This document shows positions 17,395 to 26,005 of a stretch of DNA of 64,000 nucleotides, in pieces. The translations under genes and the position numbers were made by a program. Source of the stretch: Paraburkholderia guartelaensis (lineage in GTDB: Bacteria; Pseudomonadota; Gammaproteobacteria; Burkholderiales; Burkholderiaceae). The notes beneath the pieces are model-generated. The model saw nothing but the letters and a program-made list of their open reading frames with translations, was not told the origin of the DNA and made no database searches. The stretch lies in NCBI RefSeq assembly GCF_004353905.1, contig NZ_SMOD01000011.1, positions 124,001-188,000 on the forward strand, written 5' to 3'. How positions within the stretch are numbered: position 1 is the first letter of the stretch; every line of letters begins with the position of its first letter.

Positions 17395-17421
17395 ATTACG
17401 GCGCGCGCGAGCGATCCTTTA
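17395..17421 (-). promoter_or_regulatory. Possible sigma-28 (FliA) promoter of the Cache chemoreceptor gene
   Basis: On the minus strand TAAA (17421-17418) is followed after exactly 15 bases by GCCGTAAT (17402-17395), which keeps GCCG and one more base of the flagellar -10 GCCGATAA. It is about 65 bases upstream of the start codon. Confidence 0.45.
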
Positions 17422-17530
17422 GGGGTAGGACTGAAAAACCTTACAGTCACGTAAAGATTACCGATCGCTCACGCCATTTCGGTGTGCAGACTGTGGGATA
17501 TTTCGGAACCCAAAATAACGCCGACACAAG

Positions 17531-17553
17531 GAAAAGGGCGCATGAAGCGCCCT
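17531..17553 (-). terminator. Terminator after the copper ATPase gene
   Basis: On the minus strand AGGGCGC, a five-base loop and GCGCCCT are followed by TTTTCCTTG. It lies 55 bases beyond the copA stop codon. Confidence 0.65.
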
Positions 17554-17608
17554 GTCGTTATGTTTCGCGCGATACGTCGCTCGCGCTGTCCAATCCTATG
17601 CGCAGCCG

Positions 17609-20098
17609 TTAGCGGCGGGCCTTCCACGTTCTGAGCAAGAGCGCATTGGTCACGACGCTCACGCTGGAAAACGCCATGGCCGCGCCCGCGAGCATGGGGT
17701 TGAGCAGGCCGAAGGCGGCGAGCGGAATCCCGATCAGGTTGTAGATGAACGCCCAGAACAGGTTCTGCTGGATCTTGCGCCACGTGCGCCGCGAAATATC
17801 GATTGCGGCGGCAACGAGCGCCGGGTCGCCGCGCATGAGCGTGATGCCTGCCGCGTGCATGGCGACGTCGGTGCCCGTGGCCATGGCGATGCCGATGTCG
17901 GCGGCGGCGAGCGCCGGAGCGTCGTTGATGCCGTCGCCAGCCATCGCGACGATGCCGCCGCTCTTGATCTTGAGGTCGCGGATCGTGCGCGCCTTGTCGT
18001 CGGGCAGCACCTGCGCGTGCACTTCGCCGATGCCGAGCTGCGCAGCAACGGCCGCCGCGCTGCCCGCGTTGTCGCCGGTCACGAGCACGCTGCGGATGCC
18101 CATCGCCTTGAGGCTCGCAATGGCTTCGCGCGCCGTGGGCTTCACGGTGTCGCCGAAAGCGAGCAGGGCGAGCACGCCGCCGTGCGGCTCGAATAGCCAC
18201 GACACCGTATTGCCCGCCTCTTCGAGTGAACGCGCACGGGCCGCGAGCGCGGGCGGCACGGCGAGCGCCAGTTCGTCGAGCCAGCGGCCGCTGCCGATTG
18301 CGAGGCGCCGGCCATTCACTTCGGCCTCCACGCCGCGCCCCGGCACCGCGCGCGCATGGGCGGCGACGGCCAAAGCGCCTGGCGCCTGGGCATTCGCTTG
18401 CGCTTTTGCCTGCACTTCATACGCCTGCACCACGGCTTTCGCGAGCGGGTGATCGCTTTGCCGCTGCACGGCGGCGGCGAGCGCGAGCGCCTCGCCGTGC
18501 TCGCGCCCCTCGGCCGTTTCGAACGCGGTGAGTGAGGGCTGGCCGAGCGTGAGCGTGCCGGTCTTGTCGAAGGCGACCACGCTCACGTTGTGGGCGGTCT
18601 CCAATGCTTCGGCGTCCTTGATGAGCACGCCATGGCGCGCGGCCACGCCGGTCCCGGCCATGATCGCGGCGGGCGTCGCGAGGCCGAGCGCGCACGGGCA
18701 GGCGATCACGAGCACGGCCACGGCGTTGAGGATCGCCGTTTCGGCGCTCGCGCCCGCGAACAGCCAGCCGCCCAGCGTGATGGCCGCGATCACGAGAATC
18801 GCCGGGACGAACACGGCGCTTACGCGGTCGACGAGACGCTGGATCGGCGCCTTCTCGGCCTGCGCGCTTTCCACGAGGCGAATGATGCGTGCAAGCGTGG
18901 TTTCCGCGCCGATGGCCGTGGTGCGCACGGCGATCGCGCCTTCACCGTTGATCGAGCCCGCCGTAACGGGATCGTCGGGCGCTTTCGGCACCGGCAGGCT
19001 TTCGCCCGTGATGAGCGATTCGTCGATGTGGCTGCGCCCTTCGAGCACGACGCCGTCCACGGGCAGGCGCTCGCCGGGGCGCACGACCACCACTGCGCCT
19101 ACGCGAACCTGGGCGAGCGGGACTTCGCGCTCCTCTGCGTTGGCGCCGTTTGCGCCATCGACGCGGATACGCGCGCGATCGGGCCGCAGCGCGTTGAGGG
19201 CGCGGATCGCGTCGGTGGTCTGGCGCTTCGCGCGCGCTTCGAGCCATTTGCCGAAGCGCACGAGCGTGATGACGACCGCCGAGGCCTCGAAATACAGATG
19301 CGCCATATCGCCGGGGTGCGCGAGCATCGCATAGACGCTCACGCCATACGCGGCCGAGGTGCCGAGCGCGACCAGCAGATCCATGTTGCCCGCGCCGGCG
19401 CGCACGGCTTTCCACGCGGCGCGGTAGAAGCGCGCGCCGAACACGAACTGCACGACGCTCGCGAGCGCCAGCTGGACCGCGGCGGGCAGCATCCAGTCGA
19501 GGCCGAGCCAGTGGCCGAACATCGGCAGCACGAGCGGGGCCGTGAGTACGGCCGAAATCAGCACGGCGCGCCATTCGCGGCGCGCCTCGTCGCTGGCGGC
19601 GGCGCTTTTCGCCGGGGTGGTCGTGTCTTCATCGGCGGCGAGCGGCGTGGCTTCATAGCCGGCCTTCTTGACCGCGGCGACGAGCAGGTCCTGCAATTCG
19701 CCTGTGAGCGGCGAGCGCGTGTTGACGGTGGCCTGCTCGGTGGCGAGGTTCACGCTTACGCCAGCCACGCCGGGCACGCGCGCGAGCGCCTTTTCGACGC
19801 GGTTCGCGCACGACGCGCAAGTCATCCCGCCGATGGTGAACGTGGCGGCTTCGGTAGCGACGGGCATGGCTTCGTAGCCGGCCTTTTCGATCGCGGCGAC
19901 GAGCGCCGCGGGCGCGACGCCGCTGCTGGCCTCGACGGTGGCCTTTTCGGTGGCGAGGTTGACCGAGGCGCGCGTGACGCCCGGCACTTTGGCGAGCGCC
20001 TTCTCGACGCGCATGGCGCAGGAGGCGCACGTCATGCCGTGGACCTCGAGTTCGGCCACGGCGGTATCGGTGCGTTCTGCAACGAGGGGTGCATTCAT
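17609..20098 (-). CDS. copA: Copper-exporting P1B-type ATPase
   Basis: The 829-residue protein has two N-terminal heavy-metal domains, each with GMTCASC: Cys24/Cys27 and Cys94/Cys97. Eight membrane helices follow. The ion path motif is CPC at about 467-469 in VIACPCALGLATP, phosphorylation occurs at the Asp of DKTGTLT (about 512), the nucleotide-binding HP dipeptide is in SDHPLAK (about 550), and GDGINDAPAL is near 719. The CPC plus the C-terminal FSSVSVVTNALLLR helix indicate Cu(I) export from the cytoplasm (P1B-1). The promoter carries a CueR-type box, so it is likely induced by copper, but no cueR or copper chaperone gene is adjacent in this window. It is transcribed away from the DUF1254 lipoprotein gene. 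Confidence 0.95.
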   Translation of the reverse strand: MNAPLVAERTDTAVAELEVHGMTCASCAMRVEKALAKVPGVTRASVNLATEKATVEASSGVAPAALVAAIEKAGYEAMPVATEAATFTIGGMTCASCANRVEKALARVPGVAGVSVNLATEQATVNTRSPLTGELQDLLVAAVKKAGYEATPLAADEDTTTPAKSAAASDEARREWRAVLISAVLTAPLVLPMFGHWLGLDWMLPAAVQLALASVVQFVFGARFYRAAWKAVRAGAGNMDLLVALGTSAAYGVSVYAMLAHPGDMAHLYFEASAVVITLVRFGKWLEARAKRQTTDAIRALNALRPDRARIRVDGANGANAEEREVPLAQVRVGAVVVVRPGERLPVDGVVLEGRSHIDESLITGESLPVPKAPDDPVTAGSINGEGAIAVRTTAIGAETTLARIIRLVESAQAEKAPIQRLVDRVSAVFVPAILVIAAITLGGWLFAGASAETAILNAVAVLVIACPCALGLATPAAIMAGTGVAARHGVLIKDAEALETAHNVSVVAFDKTGTLTLGQPSLTAFETAEGREHGEALALAAAVQRQSDHPLAKAVVQAYEVQAKAQANAQAPGALAVAAHARAVPGRGVEAEVNGRRLAIGSGRWLDELALAVPPALAARARSLEEAGNTVSWLFEPHGGVLALLAFGDTVKPTAREAIASLKAMGIRSVLVTGDNAGSAAAVAAQLGIGEVHAQVLPDDKARTIRDLKIKSGGIVAMAGDGINDAPALAAADIGIAMATGTDVAMHAAGITLMRGDPALVAAAIDISRRTWRKIQQNLFWAFIYNLIGIPLAAFGLLNPMLAGAAMAFSSVSVVTNALLLRTWKARR

Positions 20099-20135
20099 GA
20101 TGGGGTGCGAGCACTGGCTGTCATCGATGTTACGC

Positions 20136-20166
20136 AGTATCTACGTTCCCATCATGGGAAGGTCAA
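20136..20166 (-). promoter_or_regulatory. CueR-type copper-responsive promoter of copA
   Basis: On the minus strand TTGACC (20166-20161) and GATACT (20141-20136) are separated by 19 bases, the long spacer typical of MerR-family activated promoters. The spacer holds the dyad ACCTTCCCAT-GA-TGGGAACGT, close to the CueR consensus ACCTTCC...GGAAGGT. The start codon of copA is about 38 bases downstream of the -10. Confidence 0.8.
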
Positions 20167-20403
20167 GGGGCGTGACACTACGCCACTTTCGTTTCAGAGG
20201 GACGTCCTTGGAGCAAGCTCTCCGCCTGTAAGGCAATATTCCACGCCACAGTCTTTTCAGGCCCATGCGCGAGCGATACGATACCAACCGGCGGCATTGG
20301 CGCCTTGCCGCGCGCAGACTACGGCCCTGGGGGGGCCCGCGCGCGGAGTGGCCAGCCGGTCGACGTCACTTCATGGACCGCCCGCACCGAATACAACCAA
20401 CAA

Positions 20404-21858
20404 ATGACAACAATACATCGAGCATTCTCTACGTACCGTAGCTGCTCTGCGCTTGCCTGCCTTGCCCTGATTGCCGGATGCGCCTCGGCGCCGGGCGACG
20501 TTGCGCCGAAGAGCAACGGCTGGATGAAGGACGAAGTCTCCGACTCCTATGTGTTTGGCTATCCGCTCGTGCTGATGGACGTGGCGCGCGAAGCCGCCAC
20601 TGGCAGCGGGCCTGGCCAGGCCGCGCCGAACACACTGCGCCACGCGCAGTCGCTGCCGCCCGTCGGGGCCTCGAGCCCGCCCGAACCCAATCTCGACACG
20701 CTGGCTTCCAGCGGCTGGCTCGATGTTTCGAGCGAGCCGGTGCTCGTCACGCTGCCCGACACGCACGGCCGCTACATGGATGCGCGCGCGCTCGACATGT
20801 GGACGAACGTCGTCTGGTCGACGGGCGCCGCGCAGACCGGTGAGCATGTCAGCGGTCTGAAAGCGCAAACGATTGCATTCGTGCCGGCCGGCTGGAAAGG
20901 CACGCTGCCCGCGCGCGTGAAGCGCGTCGACGTGTCGACGCGCTACGTCTGGTTCCTCGCGCGCATCCAGACGCGCGGCGGCGGCGACCTCGCTGCCGTA
21001 AGGCGGCTGCAGCACGGTCTGCAGGTCACGGCGCTTTCCGACTGGGACGAGCGCGGCGCGCACGGCAAAGCCGGCGCTCGCGGCGCACGCGGCAACGAGC
21101 CGATCGGCGCCACGCAGAGCGGCGATCCGGTGGCGCCGGGCACGCCGTCCGCGCAGGTCGCGGCGCTCGACGCGCACGGTTTCTTCGACCGGCTCGCCCT
21201 GGCGCTGGAAGACAACCCGCCCACGGCGGACGACGCGCATGCGCTCAAGATTCTCGGCGACATTGGCGTGCACCCGGGCGACCCGGCGCAGTTGCCTTCG
21301 GGCACGAAGGACGCCGCGGTCATCAAGGCGGGTCTCGCCGATGGCCGCACGCGCGCCGCGACGCCGCCGTCCAACCTGCTGGCGGGCAACGGCTGGCTCT
21401 GGGTAGGCGACGACGCGGGCAACTACGGCCCCGACTACTCGCTGCGCGCGTACGCGGCGTACACGTCGCCGGGTCTGCCGACGACCCGCGACGAAGTGCG
21501 CGCCCGCGTGAGCCAGGACAGCGACGGCCATGCGCTCAACGGCGCGAACCGCTACACGATCCACTTCGCGGCGAAGCAGTTGCCGCCGGTGCGCGGCTTC
21601 TGGTCGATCACGGCCTATACGACCGACGGCGCGCTCGATGCCGACGCGCCCGTGCGCGTGGCGTTCGGCGACCGCAGCGGCGCACGCCGCAACCGCGACG
21701 GCTCGCTCGACGTGCACGTGAGCGCCGAGCGCCCGCGCGGCGGCGCGAACTGGGTGCCGGCGCCGCATGGCGACTTCCGCCTCGTGATGCGCCTCTACGC
21801 CGCGAAGCCGCAAGCGACCGATGGCAGCTGGCAGCCGCCCGCCGTCGAGCGGCAGTAA
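20404..21858 (+). CDS. DUF1254/DUF1214 lipoprotein
   Basis: The 484-residue product has a lipoprotein signal with lipobox LIAGC at 22-26, so Cys26 is the predicted lipidated residue. An N-terminal DUF1254 domain begins SDSYVFGYPLVLMDVAREA and contains PDTHGRYMDARALDMWTNV; a C-terminal DUF1214 domain contains LPPVRGFWSITAYTTDGAL. The tandem is widespread in proteobacteria and often found exported, with no settled biochemical role. The central region has an insertion-like stretch rich in Gly, Ala and Arg (GAHGKAGARGARGNE). It is divergent from copA and has its own terminator, so it is probably monocistronic. No ribosome site is obvious at ATG 20404, but the signal peptide fixes the start well. 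Confidence 0.85.
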   Translation: MTTIHRAFSTYRSCSALACLALIAGCASAPGDVAPKSNGWMKDEVSDSYVFGYPLVLMDVAREAATGSGPGQAAPNTLRHAQSLPPVGASSPPEPNLDTLASSGWLDVSSEPVLVTLPDTHGRYMDARALDMWTNVVWSTGAAQTGEHVSGLKAQTIAFVPAGWKGTLPARVKRVDVSTRYVWFLARIQTRGGGDLAAVRRLQHGLQVTALSDWDERGAHGKAGARGARGNEPIGATQSGDPVAPGTPSAQVAALDAHGFFDRLALALEDNPPTADDAHALKILGDIGVHPGDPAQLPSGTKDAAVIKAGLADGRTRAATPPSNLLAGNGWLWVGDDAGNYGPDYSLRAYAAYTSPGLPTTRDEVRARVSQDSDGHALNGANRYTIHFAAKQLPPVRGFWSITAYTTDGALDADAPVRVAFGDRSGARRNRDGSLDVHVSAERPRGGANWVPAPHGDFRLVMRLYAAKPQATDGSWQPPAVERQ

Positions 21859-21881
21859 TCGCTGAACCGGGCTGAACCATA

Positions 21882-21913
21882 CGTTGGCGGAACACTGTCC
21901 CGCCAACGCTTTT
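21882..21913 (+). terminator. Intrinsic terminator after the DUF1254 gene
   Basis: CGTTGGCGG (21882-21890) pairs with CCGCCAACG (21900-21908) and is followed by CTTTTCTTG. The rest of the roughly 330-base gap to the next start codon shows no convincing gene. Confidence 0.75.
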
Positions 21914-22186
21914 CTTGCGCCGCGTAAGCCCGCTCGCGCGCGACGCCCGGCTGCCTCGCCCGCATTTTCATGCACCGCGCAACGCGCGCGGCGCACATCA
22001 CGCAATCGCCGGGCCATCGCTCTCCCGCTGTTACTTCTTGTTGCGCAATACCTGCGCAACGGGCGGCGTTTTCCCGCCGTCCGATCTTCTATCGGACCTA
22101 TACTTCCGGCTGTCGGCATCCCCGGATTTCCGACATCAGACCCACATCCCGCGGCGGGCCTGTTGCCGCCTCATCCGCAAGCAAGC

Positions 22187-25100
22187 ATGGCAAGCCTCAA
22201 CAAAGCGTCGCTCAACTCCTCCTTGCAATCGGTGCGCGCGGTCGCGCGTGCGCCCCGCACCCGGCGCATCCTCACGGGCGTCGTCATCTTTCTGATTGTG
22301 TTCGGTCTGGTCGGCTTCTTTGCCGCGCCGCCGATCATTCGCCATGTTGCCGAGCAGCAGTTGAGCAAGCAGCTCGACCGGCCCGTCACGATCGGCCGCA
22401 TCGCGCTCAATCCGTACACGCTGCGTCTCGAAGCGGATCGCGTGCATATCGGCGAGCGCGGCGGCAACGGCGACTTCTTCGATGTCTCGCGCGCCGTCGT
22501 GCAGGCGTCGTGGTCGTCGATCTTTCGCGCGGCGCCCATCGTGGACGAACTGCGGCTCGACTCGCCGCGCGCCACGATCGTGCGGCTCGACGCGCAGCAC
22601 TTCAACTTCTCGGACCTCATCGAGAAGTTCTCGACGCCCTCGAAACCCGGCAGCAAGCCCACGCAGTTTTCGGTTTCAAACATCCGCATCGAGAACGGCC
22701 AGATCACCTTCGACGATCGCCTGCTCAACGAAAAGCACGTGATCGACCGCTGGTCGCTCGGCATTCCGTTCATCGCCACGCTGCCTTCGAAGACCGATAT
22801 CTTCGTTCAGCCGATGCTGCGCGCACGTATCGACGGGGCGAGCACGCTCGCCATCGATGGCAGGACCAAGCCGTTTTCCGCGACACGCGAGTCGGAAGTC
22901 GAACTGCGCCTGACCGATCTCGACGTGCCGAAGCTTCTCACCTACGCGCCCACGAAGCTGCCCGTCACGGTGAAGAGCGGCAAGCTCTCGACCAACCTCA
23001 AGCTCGATTTCGTGATGTCGGGCGAGAAGCCCACGCTGCGCGTGACGGGCACGACCGACCTGAACGACTTCGACTCGACCGACAACGCCAATGCGCCGTT
23101 CTTCGGCGCGCGCAGTCTGCACGTGGCGGCGGCCTCGCTCGAACCGTTCAGCAACGTCTATCGTTTCGACGACATCCATCTCGACGCGCCCACCGTGTGG
23201 GTCGCGCGTGACAAGCAAGGCGTGCTGAGCGTCGAGAAGCTGATGGGCGCGCCGGCCGCGAACGAGGCCGCAAGCAAGGCCGCGAGCGCCGCGCCGGCCT
23301 CGGGTGCATCGGGTGCCCAGAGCGCGCAGGCGGCGCCCGAAGAAGCGAAGCCCGCGCCGCTCGATGTCTCGATCCGCCAGTTCGCGCTCACGGACGGCAC
23401 GGTGCACATCGCGGACGATCTCCCCGCTAAGCCGGTGAATGTCGAACTCACGCAGCTTTCCACCACGCTTGCGAACTTCTCGACGACCGCCAAAGCGGGC
23501 GCGCCGTTCACATTTGCGACGAACGCGAACGACGGCGGCACGGTCAAGGCCTCGGGTACGGTCAGCCTCGCGGGCAAGAACGCCGAAGCCAACATCGCGC
23601 TCGAGCGCTTGAGTCTGCAGCGGGCGCAACCGTATATCGACAACGTTAGCCGCGCACAAGTCCTCGACGGCAGGCTCAATCTCACGTCCACGCTCAAGGC
23701 CGACTGGGCGCAGCAGCCTGCCGCCGTGCAAATCGGGCAAAGCACACTAGGCCTCGAATCGCTCAAGCTTGCGGAGCCTGGCGCGACGACGCCTTCCATC
23801 ACCCTCGCCCAGGGGACGGTGCAGGTGAGCGGTATCGACCTCAACGCGCGCAAGGCCCAAATCGCCTCGGTGGATGTGACCGGTCTCGTGGTGGACGCCG
23901 AGCGCAGGAAGGACGGCAAGATCGGCCTGGCGGAGCTTGCCTCCACGCAACAACAGGCGATGCCCGAGCGCACGGCGATTCGCGCGGCGCAGAAGTCGGT
24001 GCAGGAGGGCCCGGCCTGGCGCTACACGATCGACGCTTTCACGCTGAACAACGGCACGATCAACGTCACGGATAACTCGACGCCGCGCCCGGTGAAGCTA
24101 GCCATCACGCCGCTCGATCTGAAGATCCAGCAGATCAGCGACGACCTGAGGCACCCGCTGCCGATCGACCTGAAGGCGACCGTCAACCGTAAGGGCACAC
24201 TCGCGCTGAGCGGCAAGATCAATCCGACGCCGCTCACGGCGCAGCTGAAGATCGACGCGAACCGGCTCGACGCCGCCGCGTTCGAGCCTTACTTCGGCAA
24301 TCAGCTCAACGCGGTGATCGCAAGCGCGCTGCTCAACATGAGCGGGCAGCTAACGGTTGAACAGGGCAAGGCGCTCAAGGCGAACTATCGCGGCGACGCG
24401 GCGCTCGTCGACGTACGCATGCTCGACAAGGCCACGTCCGGCCCGTTCGCGGGCTGGCGCTCGCTCGCGCTCACGAATCTGAAGGCGAACTACGACGACG
24501 CGCGCGGCACCGACGTGGACGCGAGCCGCGTGACCTTCGCCGGCTTCTATGGCCGCGTGCTGCTCGACGCGCAAGGCAAGCTCAACCTCAAGGACGTGGT
24601 CGCGCATCAAACCGGCGCGGCGCAGTCGCTCACGCAGGACAAGAGCGGCAAGCCAGGCGAGCGCGAGCCGGTGCCGCTCACGCCGCAGGCGGCGAGCGCG
24701 CCCGTGCAGACGGCTTCCGCACCCGCGCCGGCTTCCGCGCCAGCAACGGTCGTGGCCGCGCAGCCGCCGAAGAACCCTGTGCGCCTGCACTTCGGCGAGC
24801 TCGTGCTGCAGGACGGCCGCGTGAACTACACCGACAACTTCATCAAGCCGAACTACACCGCCGATCTCGTGCAGATCCACGGCACGGTGGGCGCGTTCGG
24901 CACGCAGTCGACGACGCCCGCGCCGGTGGACGTTTCCGCGAAGCTCGCGGCGAACGGACCGCTCTCGATCAAGGGCACGGTGAACCCGCTCATCGACAAG
25001 CCGTCGCTCGACCTCACGGCGAGCGCGCACGATATCGAGCTCACGAACCTCACGCCGTATTCGGCGAAGTACGCGGGGTACCCGATCACGAAGGGCAAGC

Positions 25101-25966
25101 TCAACGTCGATCTGCATTACCAGCTCGCGAACGACCAGCTCACGGCAAACAACCATATCTTCATCGACCAGCTCACGTTCGGCGATCACATCGACAACGA
25201 CACGGCCACCAAGCTGCCGGTGCGTCTCGCGATCTCGCTGCTCAAGAACCGCAAGGGTGAGATCGACGTGAACATTCCGGTGTCGGGCTCGCTCTCGAAC
25301 CCCGAGTTCAGCATCGGCGGCCTGATCTGGAAGGCGGTGCTCAACCTCATCGCGAAGGCGGTGACCGCGCCGTTCACGCTGCTCGCCAATGCATTCGGGG
25401 GCGGCGGCGAAGACCTGGGCTACGTCGAATTCGCGGCCGGCACGGCAACGCTCACCGATGCCGACCAGAAGAAGCTCGACACGATCGTGAAGGCGCTCGA
25501 CGACAAGCCTTCGATCAAGATCGATCTGATCGGCCGCGTCGATCCGGCCGTGGACACGCCCGCGTTGCGCGAGCGGTACGTGGATCGCCTCGTGCGGCTC
25601 CAGAAGGTGAAGGACACGGTGGGTAACGGCGAGAGCGTCGATACCTCGCAGGTCAAGGTGGACGACAAGGAGTACGAGAAGTACCTCACCAAGGCCTATA
25701 AGGATGCCGACTTCAAGAAGCCGCACAACATGATCGGCTTGACGAAGACGCTGCCCGTGGACGACATGAAGCAGGCGCTGGCCGACCACGCACCCGTCGA
25801 CGACGCCACCTTGCGCAACCTCGCTCAGGATCGTGCGCAAGCGGTGCAGCAGTACTTCGAAGGCAAGGTCGATCCGAGCCGCGTGTTCATCGTGGCGCCG
25901 AAGCTGGACGCCAAAGGCATCGATGACAAGGGCGCGACGACGCGGGTCGATTTCGGGCTGAAGTAA
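22187..25966 (+). CDS. Giant AsmA-like DUF748 envelope protein
   Basis: From ATG 22187 the protein has 1259 residues. One membrane helix at about 28-50 (LTGVVIFLIVFGLVGFFAAP) is followed by a periplasmic chain of repeated beta strands of the AsmA/DUF748 type: VTIGRIALNPYTLRLE near 62, SNIRIENGQITFDDR, KPVNVELTQLSTTLANF, IDAFTLNNGTINVTD, FGELVLQDGRVNYTDNF and TPYSAKYAGYPITKGKLN. Two Ala/Pro-rich breaks interrupt it (about 355-385 and 830-860). AsmA-like proteins are thought to bridge inner and outer membranes and carry or control phospholipid traffic. The last 180 residues contain pieces resembling an OmpA C-terminal fold. The start was chosen at the ATG directly before the anchor; the frame stays open upstream but looks non-coding there. 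Confidence 0.88.
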   Translation: MASLNKASLNSSLQSVRAVARAPRTRRILTGVVIFLIVFGLVGFFAAPPIIRHVAEQQLSKQLDRPVTIGRIALNPYTLRLEADRVHIGERGGNGDFFDVSRAVVQASWSSIFRAAPIVDELRLDSPRATIVRLDAQHFNFSDLIEKFSTPSKPGSKPTQFSVSNIRIENGQITFDDRLLNEKHVIDRWSLGIPFIATLPSKTDIFVQPMLRARIDGASTLAIDGRTKPFSATRESEVELRLTDLDVPKLLTYAPTKLPVTVKSGKLSTNLKLDFVMSGEKPTLRVTGTTDLNDFDSTDNANAPFFGARSLHVAAASLEPFSNVYRFDDIHLDAPTVWVARDKQGVLSVEKLMGAPAANEAASKAASAAPASGASGAQSAQAAPEEAKPAPLDVSIRQFALTDGTVHIADDLPAKPVNVELTQLSTTLANFSTTAKAGAPFTFATNANDGGTVKASGTVSLAGKNAEANIALERLSLQRAQPYIDNVSRAQVLDGRLNLTSTLKADWAQQPAAVQIGQSTLGLESLKLAEPGATTPSITLAQGTVQVSGIDLNARKAQIASVDVTGLVVDAERRKDGKIGLAELASTQQQAMPERTAIRAAQKSVQEGPAWRYTIDAFTLNNGTINVTDNSTPRPVKLAITPLDLKIQQISDDLRHPLPIDLKATVNRKGTLALSGKINPTPLTAQLKIDANRLDAAAFEPYFGNQLNAVIASALLNMSGQLTVEQGKALKANYRGDAALVDVRMLDKATSGPFAGWRSLALTNLKANYDDARGTDVDASRVTFAGFYGRVLLDAQGKLNLKDVVAHQTGAAQSLTQDKSGKPGEREPVPLTPQAASAPVQTASAPAPASAPATVVAAQPPKNPVRLHFGELVLQDGRVNYTDNFIKPNYTADLVQIHGTVGAFGTQSTTPAPVDVSAKLAANGPLSIKGTVNPLIDKPSLDLTASAHDIELTNLTPYSAKYAGYPITKGKLNVDLHYQLANDQLTANNHIFIDQLTFGDHIDNDTATKLPVRLAISLLKNRKGEIDVNIPVSGSLSNPEFSIGGLIWKAVLNLIAKAVTAPFTLLANAFGGGGEDLGYVEFAAGTATLTDADQKKLDTIVKALDDKPSIKIDLIGRVDPAVDTPALRERYVDRLVRLQKVKDTVGNGESVDTSQVKVDDKEYEKYLTKAYKDADFKKPHNMIGLTKTLPVDDMKQALADHAPVDDATLRNLAQDRAQAVQQYFEGKVDPSRVFIVAPKLDAKGIDDKGATTRVDFGLK

Positions 25967-26005
25967 GCGGTGGTTTTGTGATTCGATGCAGCGGCGCGTT
26001 TCGGT

